The notes beneath the pieces were generated by a model, which searched no databases, was not told the origin of the DNA, and was given only the letters and a program-made list of their open reading frames with translations. Both the position numbers and the translations under genes were made by a program. DNA of 64,000 nt from Amblyomma americanum (lineage: Eukaryota; Arthropoda; Arachnida; Ixodida; Ixodidae), in contig NW_027526659.1 in assembly GCF_052857255.1 (NCBI RefSeq), positions 1-64,000 on the forward strand. The letters are read 5' to 3'. This document shows, piece by piece, positions 52,144 to 63,204 of the stretch. How positions within the stretch are numbered: the stretch's first letter is position 1; each line of letters opens with the position of its first letter.

Positions 52144-52175
52144 ATGAACCAACACGCCCAAATACAAGTACTTCT
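52015..52175. mobile_element. 161-bp insertion with 13-bp target duplication, mostly palindromic
   Basis: This is the only non-satellite sequence in the window. It begins tcttttcaggtggacac. Bases up to 52143 form a perfect inverted repeat centred between 52078 and 52079. A non-palindromic tail of 32 bp (52144-52175, from atgaaccaacacg to agtacttct) follows. The exact 13-bp duplication of satellite on both sides shows it arrived by staggered cutting and insertion. Thirteen bp is longer than most cut-and-paste DNA transposons produce and falls within the usual range for SINE or LINE retroposition. There is no poly-A or simple-repeat tail, no recognisable RNA polymerase III box, and no plausible coding capacity. 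A short fold-back or MITE-like element is the alternative. The family is not identified. The open frames across it are chance. Confidence 0.85.
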
Positions 52176-52188
52176 GAAAAAGTTTTGA
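52176..52188 (+). repeat. Target-site duplication, right copy
   Basis: Exact second copy of gaaaaagttttga, after which the monomer continues normally with cgcgtataagagg. Confidence 0.88.
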
Positions 52189-52219
52189 CGCGTATAAGAG
52201 GAAAACTTGTAAAACCGAT

Positions 52220-55200
52220 GTGTTGTGATTTACCTCGTTTCGGTCTAAAACAGCTTGTTCGGTTGGATCAAGCACGAATACATGCTTTTCGCGCAGTTAT
52301 AAGAGAAAACGTTTTGACGCGTATCACGTGGATACTTGTAAAACCGATGTTTTGTGATTTAGCTCGTTTCGGTCTAAAACCGCTTGTTTCGATGTTTTAG
52401 GCACGAATACATGCTTTTCGCGCAGTTATAGATGAAAACGTTTTGACGCGTATTAGGGAGACTTGTAAAACCGATGTGTTGTGATTTACCTCGTTTCGGT
52501 CTAAAACAGCTTGTTTCGTTGGATTAAGCACGAATACATGCTTTTCGCGCAGTTATAGAAGAAAAAGTTTTGACGCGTATTAGAGAGACTTGTAAAACCG
52601 ATGTGTTGTGATTTAGCTGGTTTCAATCCAAAACAGCTTGTTTCGTTGTATTAAGCACGAATACATGCTTTTTGCGCAGTTATAAGAGAAAACGTTTTGA
52701 CGCCTATCACATGCACACTTGTAAAACCGATATGTTCAGATCTAGCTCGTTTTGGTCTAAAACAGCTTGTTTCGTTGTATTAAGCACGAATACATGCTTT
52801 TCGCGAAATTATAAGAGAAAAAGTTTTGACGCGTCAGAGGAAAACTTGTAAAATCGATGTGTTGTGATTTAGCTCGTTACAGTCTAAAACAACTTGTTCC
52901 GTTGGATTAAGCACGAATACATGCTTTTCGCGCAGTTATAAGAGAAAACGTTTTGACGCGTGTCACAGGGACACTTGTAAAACCGATGTGTTCAGATTTA
53001 GCTCGTTTCGGTCTAAAACAGCTTGTTTCGTTGTATTAGGCAAGAATACATGCTTTTCGCGCAGTTATAAGAGAAAAAGTTGACGCGTATCACGTGGATA
53101 CTTGTAAAACCGATGTGTTCAGATATAGCTCGTTTTGGTATAAAACAGCTTGTTTCGTTGTTTTAAGCACGAATACATGCTTTTCGCGCAGTAATAGAAG
53201 AAAAAGTTTTGACGCGTATTGAGGGACACTTGTAAAACCGATGTGTTCAATATTAAGCTCATCTCGGTCTAAAACAACTTGTTTCGTTGTTTTAAGCACG
53301 AAAACATGCTTTTCGCGCAGTTATAAGAGAAAAAGTTTTGACGCGTATCAGAGGAACACTTGTAAAACCGATGTGTTGTGATTTAGCTCGTTTCAGACTA
53401 AACCAGCTTGTTTCGTTGTTTTAAGCACGAATACATGCTTTTCACGCAGTTATAAGAGAAAACGTTTAGACGCGTATCAGGGGAACACTTGTAAAACCGA
53501 TGTGTTGTGATTTAGCTCGTTTCGGACTAAAACAGCTTGTTTCGTTGTATTAAGCACGAATACATGCTTTTCGCACATTTATAAGAGAAAAAGTTTTGAC
53601 GCGTATCACGTGGATACTTGTAAAACCGATGTGTTGTGATTTAGCTCGTTTCGGTCTAAAACCGCTTGTTTCGATGATTTAAGCGCGAATACATGCTTTT
53701 CGCGCAGTTATAGAAGAAAACGTTTTGACGCGTATTAGGGAGACTTGTAAAACCGATGTGTTGTGATTTAGCTCGTTTTGGTCTAAAACAGCTTGTTTCG
53801 TTGTATTAAGCACGAATACATGCTTTTCGCGCAGTTATAAGAGAAAACGTTTTGACGCGTATAAGAGGAAAACTTGTAAAACCGATGTGTTGTGATTTAC
53901 CTCGTTTCGGTCTAAAACAGCTTGTTCCGTTGGATTAAGCACGAATACATGCTTTTCGCGCAGTTATAAGAGAAAACGTTTTGACGCGTATCACGTGGAT
54001 ACTTGTAAAACCGATGTGTTGTGATTTAGCTCGTTTCGGTCTAAAACCGCTTGTTTCGATGTTTTAAGCACGAATACATGCTTTTCGCGCAGTTATAGAA
54101 GAAAACGTTTTGACGCGTATTAGGGAGACTTGTAAAACCGATGTGTTGTGATTTAGCTCGTTTCGGTCTAAAACAGCTTGTTTCGTTGTATTAAGCACGA
54201 ATACATGCTTTTCGCGCAGTTATAAGAGAAAAAGTTTTGACGCGTATCAGAGGAAAACATGTAAAACCGATGTGTTGTGATTTACCTCGTTTCGGTCTAA
54301 AACAGCTTGTTTCGTTGGATTAAGCACGAATACGTGCTTTTCGCGCAGCTATAAGAGAAAACGTTTTGACGCGTATCACGTGGATACTTGTAAAACCGAT
54401 GTGTTGTGATTTAGCTCGTTTCGGTCTAAAACCGCTTGTTTCGATGTTTTAAGCACGAATACATGCTTTTCGCGCAGTTATAAGAGAAAAAGTTTTGACG
54501 CGTATCAGAGGAACACTTGTAAAACCGATGTGTTGTGATTTAGCTCGTTTCAGACTAAACCAGCTTGTTTCGTTGTTTTAAGCACGAATACATGCTTTTC
54601 ACGCAGTTATAAGAGAAAACGTTTAGACGCGTATCAGGGGAACACTTGTAAAACCGATGTGTTGTGATTTAGCTCGTTTCGGACTAAAACAGCTTGTTTC
54701 GTTGTATTAAGCACGAATACATGCTTTTCGCACATTTATAAGAGAAAAAGTTTTGACGCGTATCACGTGGACACTTGTAAAACCGATGTGTTGTGATTTA
54801 GCTCGTTTCGGTCTAAAACCGCTTGTTTCGATGTTTTAAGCGCGAATACATGCTTTTCGCGCTGTTATAGAAGAAAACGTTTTGACGCGTGTTAGGGAGA
54901 CTTGTAAAACCGATGTGTTGTGATTTAGCTCGTTTCGGTCTAAAACAGCTTGTTTCGTTGTATTAAGCACGAATACATGCTTTTCGCGCAGTTATAAGAG
55001 AAAACGTTTTGACGCGTATAAGAGGAAAACTTGTAAAACCGATGTGTTGTGATTTACCTCGTTTCGGTCTAAAACAGCTTGTTCCGTTGGATTAAGCACG
55101 AATACATGCTTTTCGCGCAGTTATAAGAGAAAACGTTTTGACGCGTATCACGTGGATACTTGTAAAACCGATGTGTTGTGATTTAGCTCGTTTCGGTCTA

Positions 55201-55293
55201 AAACCGCCTGTTTCGATGTTTTAAGCACGAATACATGCTTTTCGCGCAGTTATAGAAGAAAACGTTTTGACGCGTATTAGGGAGACTTGTAAA
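52220..55293 (+). repeat. Right-hand satellite domain, first part
   Basis: This part is dominated by gtgttgtg-class monomers with the tgttccgttgg, tataagagg and ccgcttgtttcgatg variants, unlike the left half of the window. About 52690-54355 recurs at 57303-58968 at offset 4613. About 53330-54000 recurs at 54487-55157 at offset 1157, or nine monomers. No gene is seen. Confidence 0.75.
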
Positions 55294-58200
55294 ACCGATG
55301 TGTTGTGATTTAGCTCGTTTCGGTCTAAAACAGCTTGTTTCGTTGTATTAAGCACGAATACATGCTTTTCGCGCAGTTATAAGAGAAAAAGTTTTGACGC
55401 GTATAAGAGGAAAACTTGTAAAACCGATGTGTTGTGATTTACCTCGTTTCGGTCTAAAACAGCTTGTTCCGTTGGATTAAGCACGAATACATGCTTTTCG
55501 CGCAGTTATAAGAGAAAACGTTTTGACGCGTATCACGTGGATACTTGTAAAACCGATGTGTTGTGATTTAGCTCGTTTCGGTCTAAAACCGCTTGTTTCG
55601 ATGTTTTAAGCACGAATACATGCTTTTCGCGCAGTTATAGAAGAAAACGTTTTGACGAGTATTAGGGAGACTTGTAAAACCGATGTGTTGTGATTTACCT
55701 CGTTTCGGTCTAAAACAGCTTGTTCCGTTGGATTAAGCACGAATACATGCTTTTCGCGCAGTTATAAGAGAAAACGTTTTGACGCGTATCACGTGGATAC
55801 TTGTAAAACCGATGTGTTGTGATTTAGCTCGTTTCGGTCTAAAACCGCTTGTTTCAATGTTTTAAGCACGAATACATGCTTTTCGCGCAGTTATAGAAGA
55901 AATCGTTTTGACGCGTATTAGGGAGACTTGTAAAATCGATGTGTTGTGATTTAGCTCGTTTCGGTCTAAAACAGCTTGTTTCGTTGTATTAAGCACGAAT
56001 ACATGCTTTTCGCGCAGTTATAAGAGAAAAAGTTTTGACGCGTATCAGAGGAAAACTTGTAAAACCGATGTGTTGTGATTTACCTCGTTTCGATCTAAAA
56101 CAGCTTGTTTCGTTGGATTAAGCACGAATACGTGCTTTTCGCGCAGGTATAAGAGAAAAAGTTTTGACGCGTGTCACAGGGACACTTGTAAAACCTATGT
56201 GTCCAGATTTAGCTCGTTTCGGCCTAAAACAGCTTGTTTCGTTGTATTAAGCACGAATACATGATTTTCGCGCTGTTATAAGAGAAAAGGTTTCGAAGCG
56301 TGTCACAGGGACACTTGTAAAACCGATGTGTTCAGATTTAGCTCGTTTCGGTCTAAAACAGCTTGTTTCGTTGTTTTAAGCAAGAATACATGCTTTTCGC
56401 GCAGTTATAGAAGAAAAAGTTTTGACGCGTATTAGAGAGACGTAAAACCGATGTGTTGTGATTTAGCTGGTTTCGGTCTAAAACCGCTTGTTTCGATGAT
56501 TTAAGCACGAATACATGCTTTTCGTGCAGTTATAGAAGAAAACGTTGTGACGCGTATCAGAGGAAAACTTGTAAAACCGATGTGTTGTGATTTACCTCGT
56601 TTCGGTCTAAAACCGCTTGTTTCGATGTTTTAAGCACGAATACATGCTTTTCGCGCAGTTATAGAAGAAAACGTTTTGACGCGTATTAGGGAGACTTGTA
56701 AAACCGATGTGTTGTGATTTAGCTCGTTTCGGTCTAAAACAGCTTGTTTCGTTGTATTAAGCACGAATACATGCTTTTCGCGCAGTTATAAGAGAAAAAG
56801 TTTTGACGCCTATCAGAGGAAAACTTGTAAAACCGATGTGTTGTGATTTACCTCGTTTCGGTCTAAAACAGCTTGTTTCGTTGGATTAAGCATCAATACA
56901 TGCTTTTCGCGCAGTTTTAAGAGAAAAACTTTTGACGCGTATCACGTGGATACTTGTAAAACTGATGTGTTCAGATATAGCTCGTTTTGGTATAAAACAG
57001 CTTGTTTCGTTGTTTTAAGCACGAATACATGCTTTTCGCGCAGTTATAGAAGGAAATGTTTTGACGCGTATTAGAGACTTGTAAACCGATGTGTTGTGGT
57101 TTAGCTCGTTTCGGTCTAAAACAGCTTGTTTCGTTGTTTTAGGCACAAATACATGCTTTTCGCGCAGTTATAGAAGAAAAAGTTTTGACGCTTATTAGAG
57201 AGACTTGTAAAACCGATGTGTTGTGATTTAGCTCGTTTCAGTCCAAAACAGCTTGTTTCGTTGTATTAAGCACGAATACATGCTTTTTGCGCAGTTATAA
57301 GAGAAAACGTATTGACGCCTATCACATGCACACTTGTAAAACCGATATGTTCAGATCTAGCTCGTTTTGGTCTAGAACAGCTTGTTTCGTTGTATTAAGC
57401 ACGAATACATGCTTTTCGCGAAGTTATAAGAGAAAAAGTTTTGACGCGTCAGAGGAAAACGTAAAATCGATGTGTTGTGATTTAGCTCGTTTCAGTCTAA
57501 AACAGCTTGTTCCGTTGGATTAAGCACGAATACATGCTTTTCGCGCAGTTATAAGAGAAAACGTTTTGACGCGTGTCACAGGGACACTTGTAAAACCGAT
57601 GTGTTCAGATTTAGCTCGTTTCGGTCTAAAACAGCTTGTTTCGTTGTATTAAGCAAGAATACATGCTTTTCGCGCAGTTATAAGAGAAAAAGTTGACGCG
57701 TATTACGTGGATACTTGTAAAACCGATGTGTTCAGATATAGCTCGTTTTGGTATAAAACAGCTTGTTTCGTTGTTTTAAGCACGAATACATGCTTTTCGC
57801 GCAGTAATAGAAGAAAAAGTTTTGACGCGTATTGAGGGACACTTGTAAAACCGATGTGTTCAATATTTAACTCATCTCGGTCTAAAACAACTTGTTTCGT
57901 TGTTTTAAGCACGAAAACATGCTTTTCGCGCAGTTATAAGAAAAAAAGTTTTGACGCGTATCAGAGGAACACTTGTAAAACCGATGTGTTGTGATTTAGC
58001 TCGTTTCAGACTAAACCAGCTTGTTTCGTTGTTTTAAGCACGAATACATGCTTTTCGCGCAGTTATAAGAGAAAACGTTTAGACGCGTATCAGGGGAACA
58101 CTTGTAAAACCGATGTGTTGTGATTTAGCTCGTTTCGGACTAAAACAGCTTGTTTCGTTGTATTAAGCACGAATACATGCTTTTCGCGCATTTATAAGAG

Positions 58201-59392
58201 AAAAAGTTTTGACGCGTATCACGTGGATACTTGTAAAACCGATGTGTTGTGATTTAGCTCGTTTCGGTCTAAAACCGCTTGTTTCGATGTTTTAAGCGCG
58301 AATACATGCTTTTCGCGCAGTTATAGAAGAAAACGTTTTGACGCGTATTAGGGAGTCTTGTAAAACCGATGTGTTGTGATTTAGCTCGTTTCGGTCTAAA
58401 ACAGCTTGTTTCGTTGTATTAAGCACGAATACATGCTTTTCGCGCAGATATAGGAGAAAAAGTTTGGACGCGTATAAGAGGAAAACTTGTAAAACCGATG
58501 TGTTGTGATTTACCTCGTTTCGGTCTAAAACAGCTTGTTCCGTTGGATTAAGCACGAATACATGCTTTTCGCGCAGTTATAAGAGAAAACGTTTTGACGC
58601 GTATCACGTGGATACTTGTAAAACCGATGTGTTGTGATTTAGCTCGTTTCGGTCTAAAACCGCTTGTTTCGATGTTTTAAGCACGAATACATGCTTTTCG
58701 CGCACTTATAGAAGAAAACGTTTTGACGCGTATTAGGGAGACTTGTAAAACCGATGTGTTGTGATTTAGCTCGTTTCGGTCTAAAACAGCTTGTTTCGTT
58801 GTATTAAGCACGAATACATGCTTTTCGCGCAGTTATAAGAGAAAAAGTTTTGACGCGTATCAGAGGAAAACTTGTAAAACCGATGTGTTGTGATTTACCT
58901 CGTTTCGGTCTAAAACAGCTTGTTTCGTTGGATTAAGCACGAATACGTGCTTTTCGCGCAGTTATAAGAGAAAAAGTTTTGACGCGTGTCACAGGGACAC
59001 TTGTAAAACCGATGTGTTCAGATTTAGCTCGTTTCGGCCTAAAACAGCTTGTTTCGTTGTATTAAGCACGAATACATGATTTTCGCGCTGTTATAAGAGA
59101 AAAGGTTTTGAAGCGTGTCACAGGGACACTTGTAAAACCGATGTGTTCAGATTTAGCTCATCTCGGTCTAAAACAGCTTGTTTCGTTGTTTTAAGCACGA
59201 ATACATGCTTTCCGCGCAGTTATAGAAGAAAACCTTTTGACGCCTATTAGGGAGACTTGTAAAACCGATGTGTTGTGATTTAGCTCGTTTCGGTCTAAAA
59301 CAGCTTTTTTCGTTGTAATAAGCAAGAATACATGCTTTTCGCGCTGTTATAAGAGAAAACGTTTTGACGCGTGTCACAGGGACACTTTTAAA
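55294..59392 (+). repeat. 4.1-kb HOR, unit 1
   Basis: 55294 to about 57950 matches 59393 to about 62047. The offset is 4099 at the left (55654 to 59753) and 4098 after a one-base loss near 60259, where unit 1 has agttttgacg and unit 2 has agtttgacg. The part from 57303 to 58968 is instead closest to 52690-54355, so the unit is a mosaic. Confidence 0.78.
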
Positions 59393-62064
59393 ACCGATGT
59401 GTTGTGATTTAGCTCGTTTCGGTCTAAAACAGCTTGTTTCGTTGTATTAAGCACGAATACATGCTTTTCGCGCAGTTATAAGAGAAAAAGTTTTGACGCG
59501 TATAAGAGGAAAACTTGTAAAACCGATGTGTTGTGATTTACCTCGTTTCGGTCTAAAACAGCTTGTTCCGTTGGATTAAGCACGAATACATGCTTTTCGC
59601 GCAGTTATAAGAGAAAACGTTTTGACGCGTATCACGTGGATACTTGTAAAACCGATGTGTTGTGATTTAGCTCGTTTCGGTCTAAAACCGCTTGTTTCGA
59701 TGTTTTAAGCACGAATACATGCTTTTCGCGCAGTTATAGAAGAAAACGTTTTGACGAGTATTAGGGAGACTTGTAAAACCGATGTGTTGTGATTTACCTC
59801 GTTTCGGTCTAAAACAGCTTGTTCCGTTGGATTAAGCACGAATACATGCTTTTCGCGCAGTTATAAGAGAAAACGTTTTGACGCGTATCACGTGGATACT
59901 TGTAAAACCGATGTGTTGTGATTTAGCTCGTTTCGGTCTAAAACCGCTTGTTTCAATGTTTTAAGCACGAATACATGCTTTTCGCGCAGTTATAGAAGAA
60001 ATCGTTTTGACGCGTATTAGGGAGACTTGTAAAATCGATGTGTTGTGATTTAGCTCGTTTCGGTCTAAAACAGCTTGTTTCGTTGTATTAAGCACGAATA
60101 CATGCTTTTCGCGCAGTTATAAGAGAAAAAGTTTTGACGCGTATCAGAGGAAAACTTGTAAAACCGATGTGTTGTGATTTACCTCGTTTCGATCTAAAAC
60201 AGCTTGTTTCGTTGGATTAAGCACGAATACGTGCTTTTCGCGCAGGTATAAGAGAAAAAGTTTGACGCGTGTCACAGGGACACTTGTAAAACCTATGTGT
60301 CCAGATTTAGCTCGTTTCGGCCTAAAACAGCTTGTTTCGTTGTATTAAGCACGAATACATGATTTTCGCGCTGTTATAAGAGAAAAGGTTTCGAAGCGTG
60401 TCACAGGGACACTTGTAAAACCGATGTGTTCAGATTTAGCTCGTTTCGGTCTAAAACAGCTTGTTTCGTTGTTTTAAGCAAGAATACATGCTTTTCGCGC
60501 AGTTATAGAAGAAAAAGTTTTGACGCGTATTAGAGAGACGTAAAACCGATGTGTTGTGATTTAGCTGGTTTCGGTCTAAAACCGCTTGTTTCGATGATTT
60601 AAGCACGAATACATGCTTTTCGTGCAGTTATAGAAGAAAACGTTGTGACGCGTATCAGAGGAAAACTTGTAAAACCGATGTGTTGTGATTTACCTCGTTT
60701 CGGTCTAAAACCGCTTGTTTCGATGTTTTAAGCACGAATACATGCTTTTCGCGCAGTTATAGAAGAAAACGTTTTGACGCGTATTAGGGAGACTTGTAAA
60801 ACCGATGTGTTGTGATTTAGCTCGTTTCGGTCTAAAACAGCTTGTTTCGTTGTATTAAGCACGAATACATGCTTTTCGCGCAGTTATAAGAGAAAAAGTT
60901 TTGACGCCTATCAGAGGAAAACTTGTAAAACCGATGTGTTGTGATTTACCTCGTTTCGGTCTAAAACAGCTTGTTTCGTTGGATTAAGCATCAATACATG
61001 CTTTTCGCGCAGTTTTAAGAGAAAAACTTTTGACGCGTATCACGTGGATACTTGTAAAACTGATGTGTTCAGATATAGCTCGTTTTGGTATAAAACAGCT
61101 TGTTTCGTTGTATTAAGCACGAATACATGCTTTTCGCGCAGTTATAGAAGGAAATGTTTTGACGCGTATTAGAGACTTGTAAACCGATGTGTTGTGATTT
61201 AGCTCGTTTCGGTCTAAAACAGCTTGTTTCGTTGTTTTAGGCACAAATACATGCTTTTCGCGCAGTTATAGAAGAAAAAGTTTTGACGCTTATTAGAGAG
61301 ACTTGTAAAACCGATGTGTTGTGATTTAGCTCGTTTCGGTCCAAAACAGCTTGTTTCGTTGTAATAAGCACGAATACATGCTTTTTGCGCAGTTATAAGA
61401 GAAAACGTATTGACGCCTATCACATGCACACTTGTAAAACCGATATGTTCAGATCTAGCTCGTTTTGGTCTAAAACAGCTTGTTTCGTTGTATTAAGCAC
61501 GAATACATGCTTTTCGCGAAGTTATAAGAGAAAAAGTTTTGACGCGTCAGAGGAAAACGTAAAATCGATGTGTTGTGATTTAGCTCGTTTCAGTCTAAAA
61601 CAGCTTGTTCCGTTGGATTAAGCACGAATACATGCTTTTCGCGCAGTTATAAGAGAAAACGTTTTGACGCGTGTCACAGGCACACTTGTAAAACCGATGT
61701 GTTCAGATTTAGCTCGTTTCGGTCTAAAACAGCTTGTTTCGTTGTATTAAGCAAGAATACATGCTTTTCGCGCAGTTATAAGAGAAAAAGTTGACGCGTA
61801 TCACGTGGATACTTGTAAAACCGATGTGTTCAGATATAGCTCGTTTTGGTATAAAACAGCTTGTTTCGTTGTTTTAAGCACGAATACATGCTTTTCGCGC
61901 AGTAATAGAAGAAAAAGTTTTGACGCGTATTGAGGGACACTTGTAAAACCGATGTGTTCAATATTTAGCTCATCTCGGTCTAAAACAACTTGTTTCGTTG
62001 TTTTAAGCACGAAAACATGCTTTTCGCGCAGTTATAAGAGAATAAGTTTTGACGCGTATCAGAG
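59393..62064 (+). repeat. 4.1-kb HOR, unit 2 (partial), containing a 1404-bp unit
   Basis: Repeats 55294-57950. Its last 1404 bp, 60661-62064, are themselves followed by a shortened copy. Markers include the gaaatg monomer near 61147, gcatcaatac near 60990 and tgaaaacatg-type monomers near 62010. Confidence 0.77.
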
Positions 62065-63204
62065 GAAAACTTGTAAAACCGATGTGTTGTGATTTACCTC
62101 GTTTCGGTCTAAAACCGCTTGTTTCGATGTTTTAAGCACGAATACATGCTTTTCGCGCAGTTATAGAAGAAAACGTTTTGACGCGTATTAGGGAGACTTG
62201 TAAAACCGATGTGTTGTGATTTAGCTCGTTTCGGTCTAAAACAGCTTGTTTCGTTGTATTAAGCACGAATACATGCTTTTCGCGCAGTTATAGAAGGAAA
62301 TGTTTTGACGCGTATTAGAGACTTGTAAACCGATGTGTTGTGATTTAGCTCGTTTCGGTCTAAAACAGCTTGTTTCGTTGTTTTAGGCACAAATACATGC
62401 TTTTCGCGCAGTTATAGAAGAAAAAGTTTTGACGCTTATTAGAGAGACTTGTAAAACCGATGTGTTGTGATTTAGCTCGTTTCGGTCCAAAACAGCTTGT
62501 TTCGTTGTAATAAGCACGAATACATGCTTTTTGCGCAGTTATAAGAGAAAACGTATTGACGCCTATCACATGCACACTTGTAAAACCGATATGTTCAGAT
62601 CTAGCTCGTTTTGGTCTAAAACAGCTTGTTTCGTTGTATTAAGCACGAATACATGCTTTTCGCGAAGTTATAAGAGAAAAAGTTTTGACGCGTCAGAGGA
62701 AAACGTAAAATCGATGTGTTGTGATTTAGCTCGTTTCAGTCTAAAACAGCTTGTTCCGTTGGATTAAGCACGAATACATGCTTTTCGCGCAGTTATAAGA
62801 GAAAACGTTTTGACGCGTGTCACAGGCACACTTGTAAAACCGATGTGTTCAGATTTAGCTCGTTTCGGTCTAAAACAGCTTGTTTCGTTGTATTAAGCAA
62901 GAATACATGCTTTTCGCGCAGTTATAAGAGAAAAAGTTGACGCGTATCACGTGGATACTTGTAAAACCGATGTGTTCAGATATAGCTCGTTTTGGTATAA
63001 AACAGCTTGTTTCGTTGTTTTAAGCACGAATACATGCTTTTCGCGCAGTAATAGAAGAAAAAGTTTTGACGCGTATTGAGGGACACTTGTAAAACCGATG
63101 TGTTCAATATTTAGCTCATCTCGGTCTAAAACAACTTGTTTCGTTGTTTTAAGCACGAAAACATGCTTTTCGCGCAGTTATAAGAGAATAAGTTTTGACG
63201 CGTA
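62065..63204 (+). repeat. Shortened copy of the 1404-bp unit
   Basis: 62065 aligns with 60661 at offset 1404. From about 62276 the offset becomes 1146 (61385 to 62531, 61801 to 62947). The change of 258 bp equals two 129-bp monomers, corresponding to about 60890-61148, which are missing here. Confidence 0.82.

Larger units (their letters stand above)
51917..52219 (+). repeat. Satellite monomer split by a 161-bp insertion
   Basis: A unit starts at 51917 and the next starts at 52220, a spacing of 303 bp. This equals 129 bp of monomer, plus 161 bp of foreign DNA, plus one extra 13-bp target copy. Satellite sequence resumes in the same orientation and exact register after the insertion, so the host monomer was full length. 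Confidence 0.93.

Noticed and set aside
51994..52400. Open frames of 93 and 129 codons across the insertion on opposite strands
   Set aside because: They overlap the palindrome, so each strand reads the same residues, and both ends are satellite. There is no start context or protein family resemblance.
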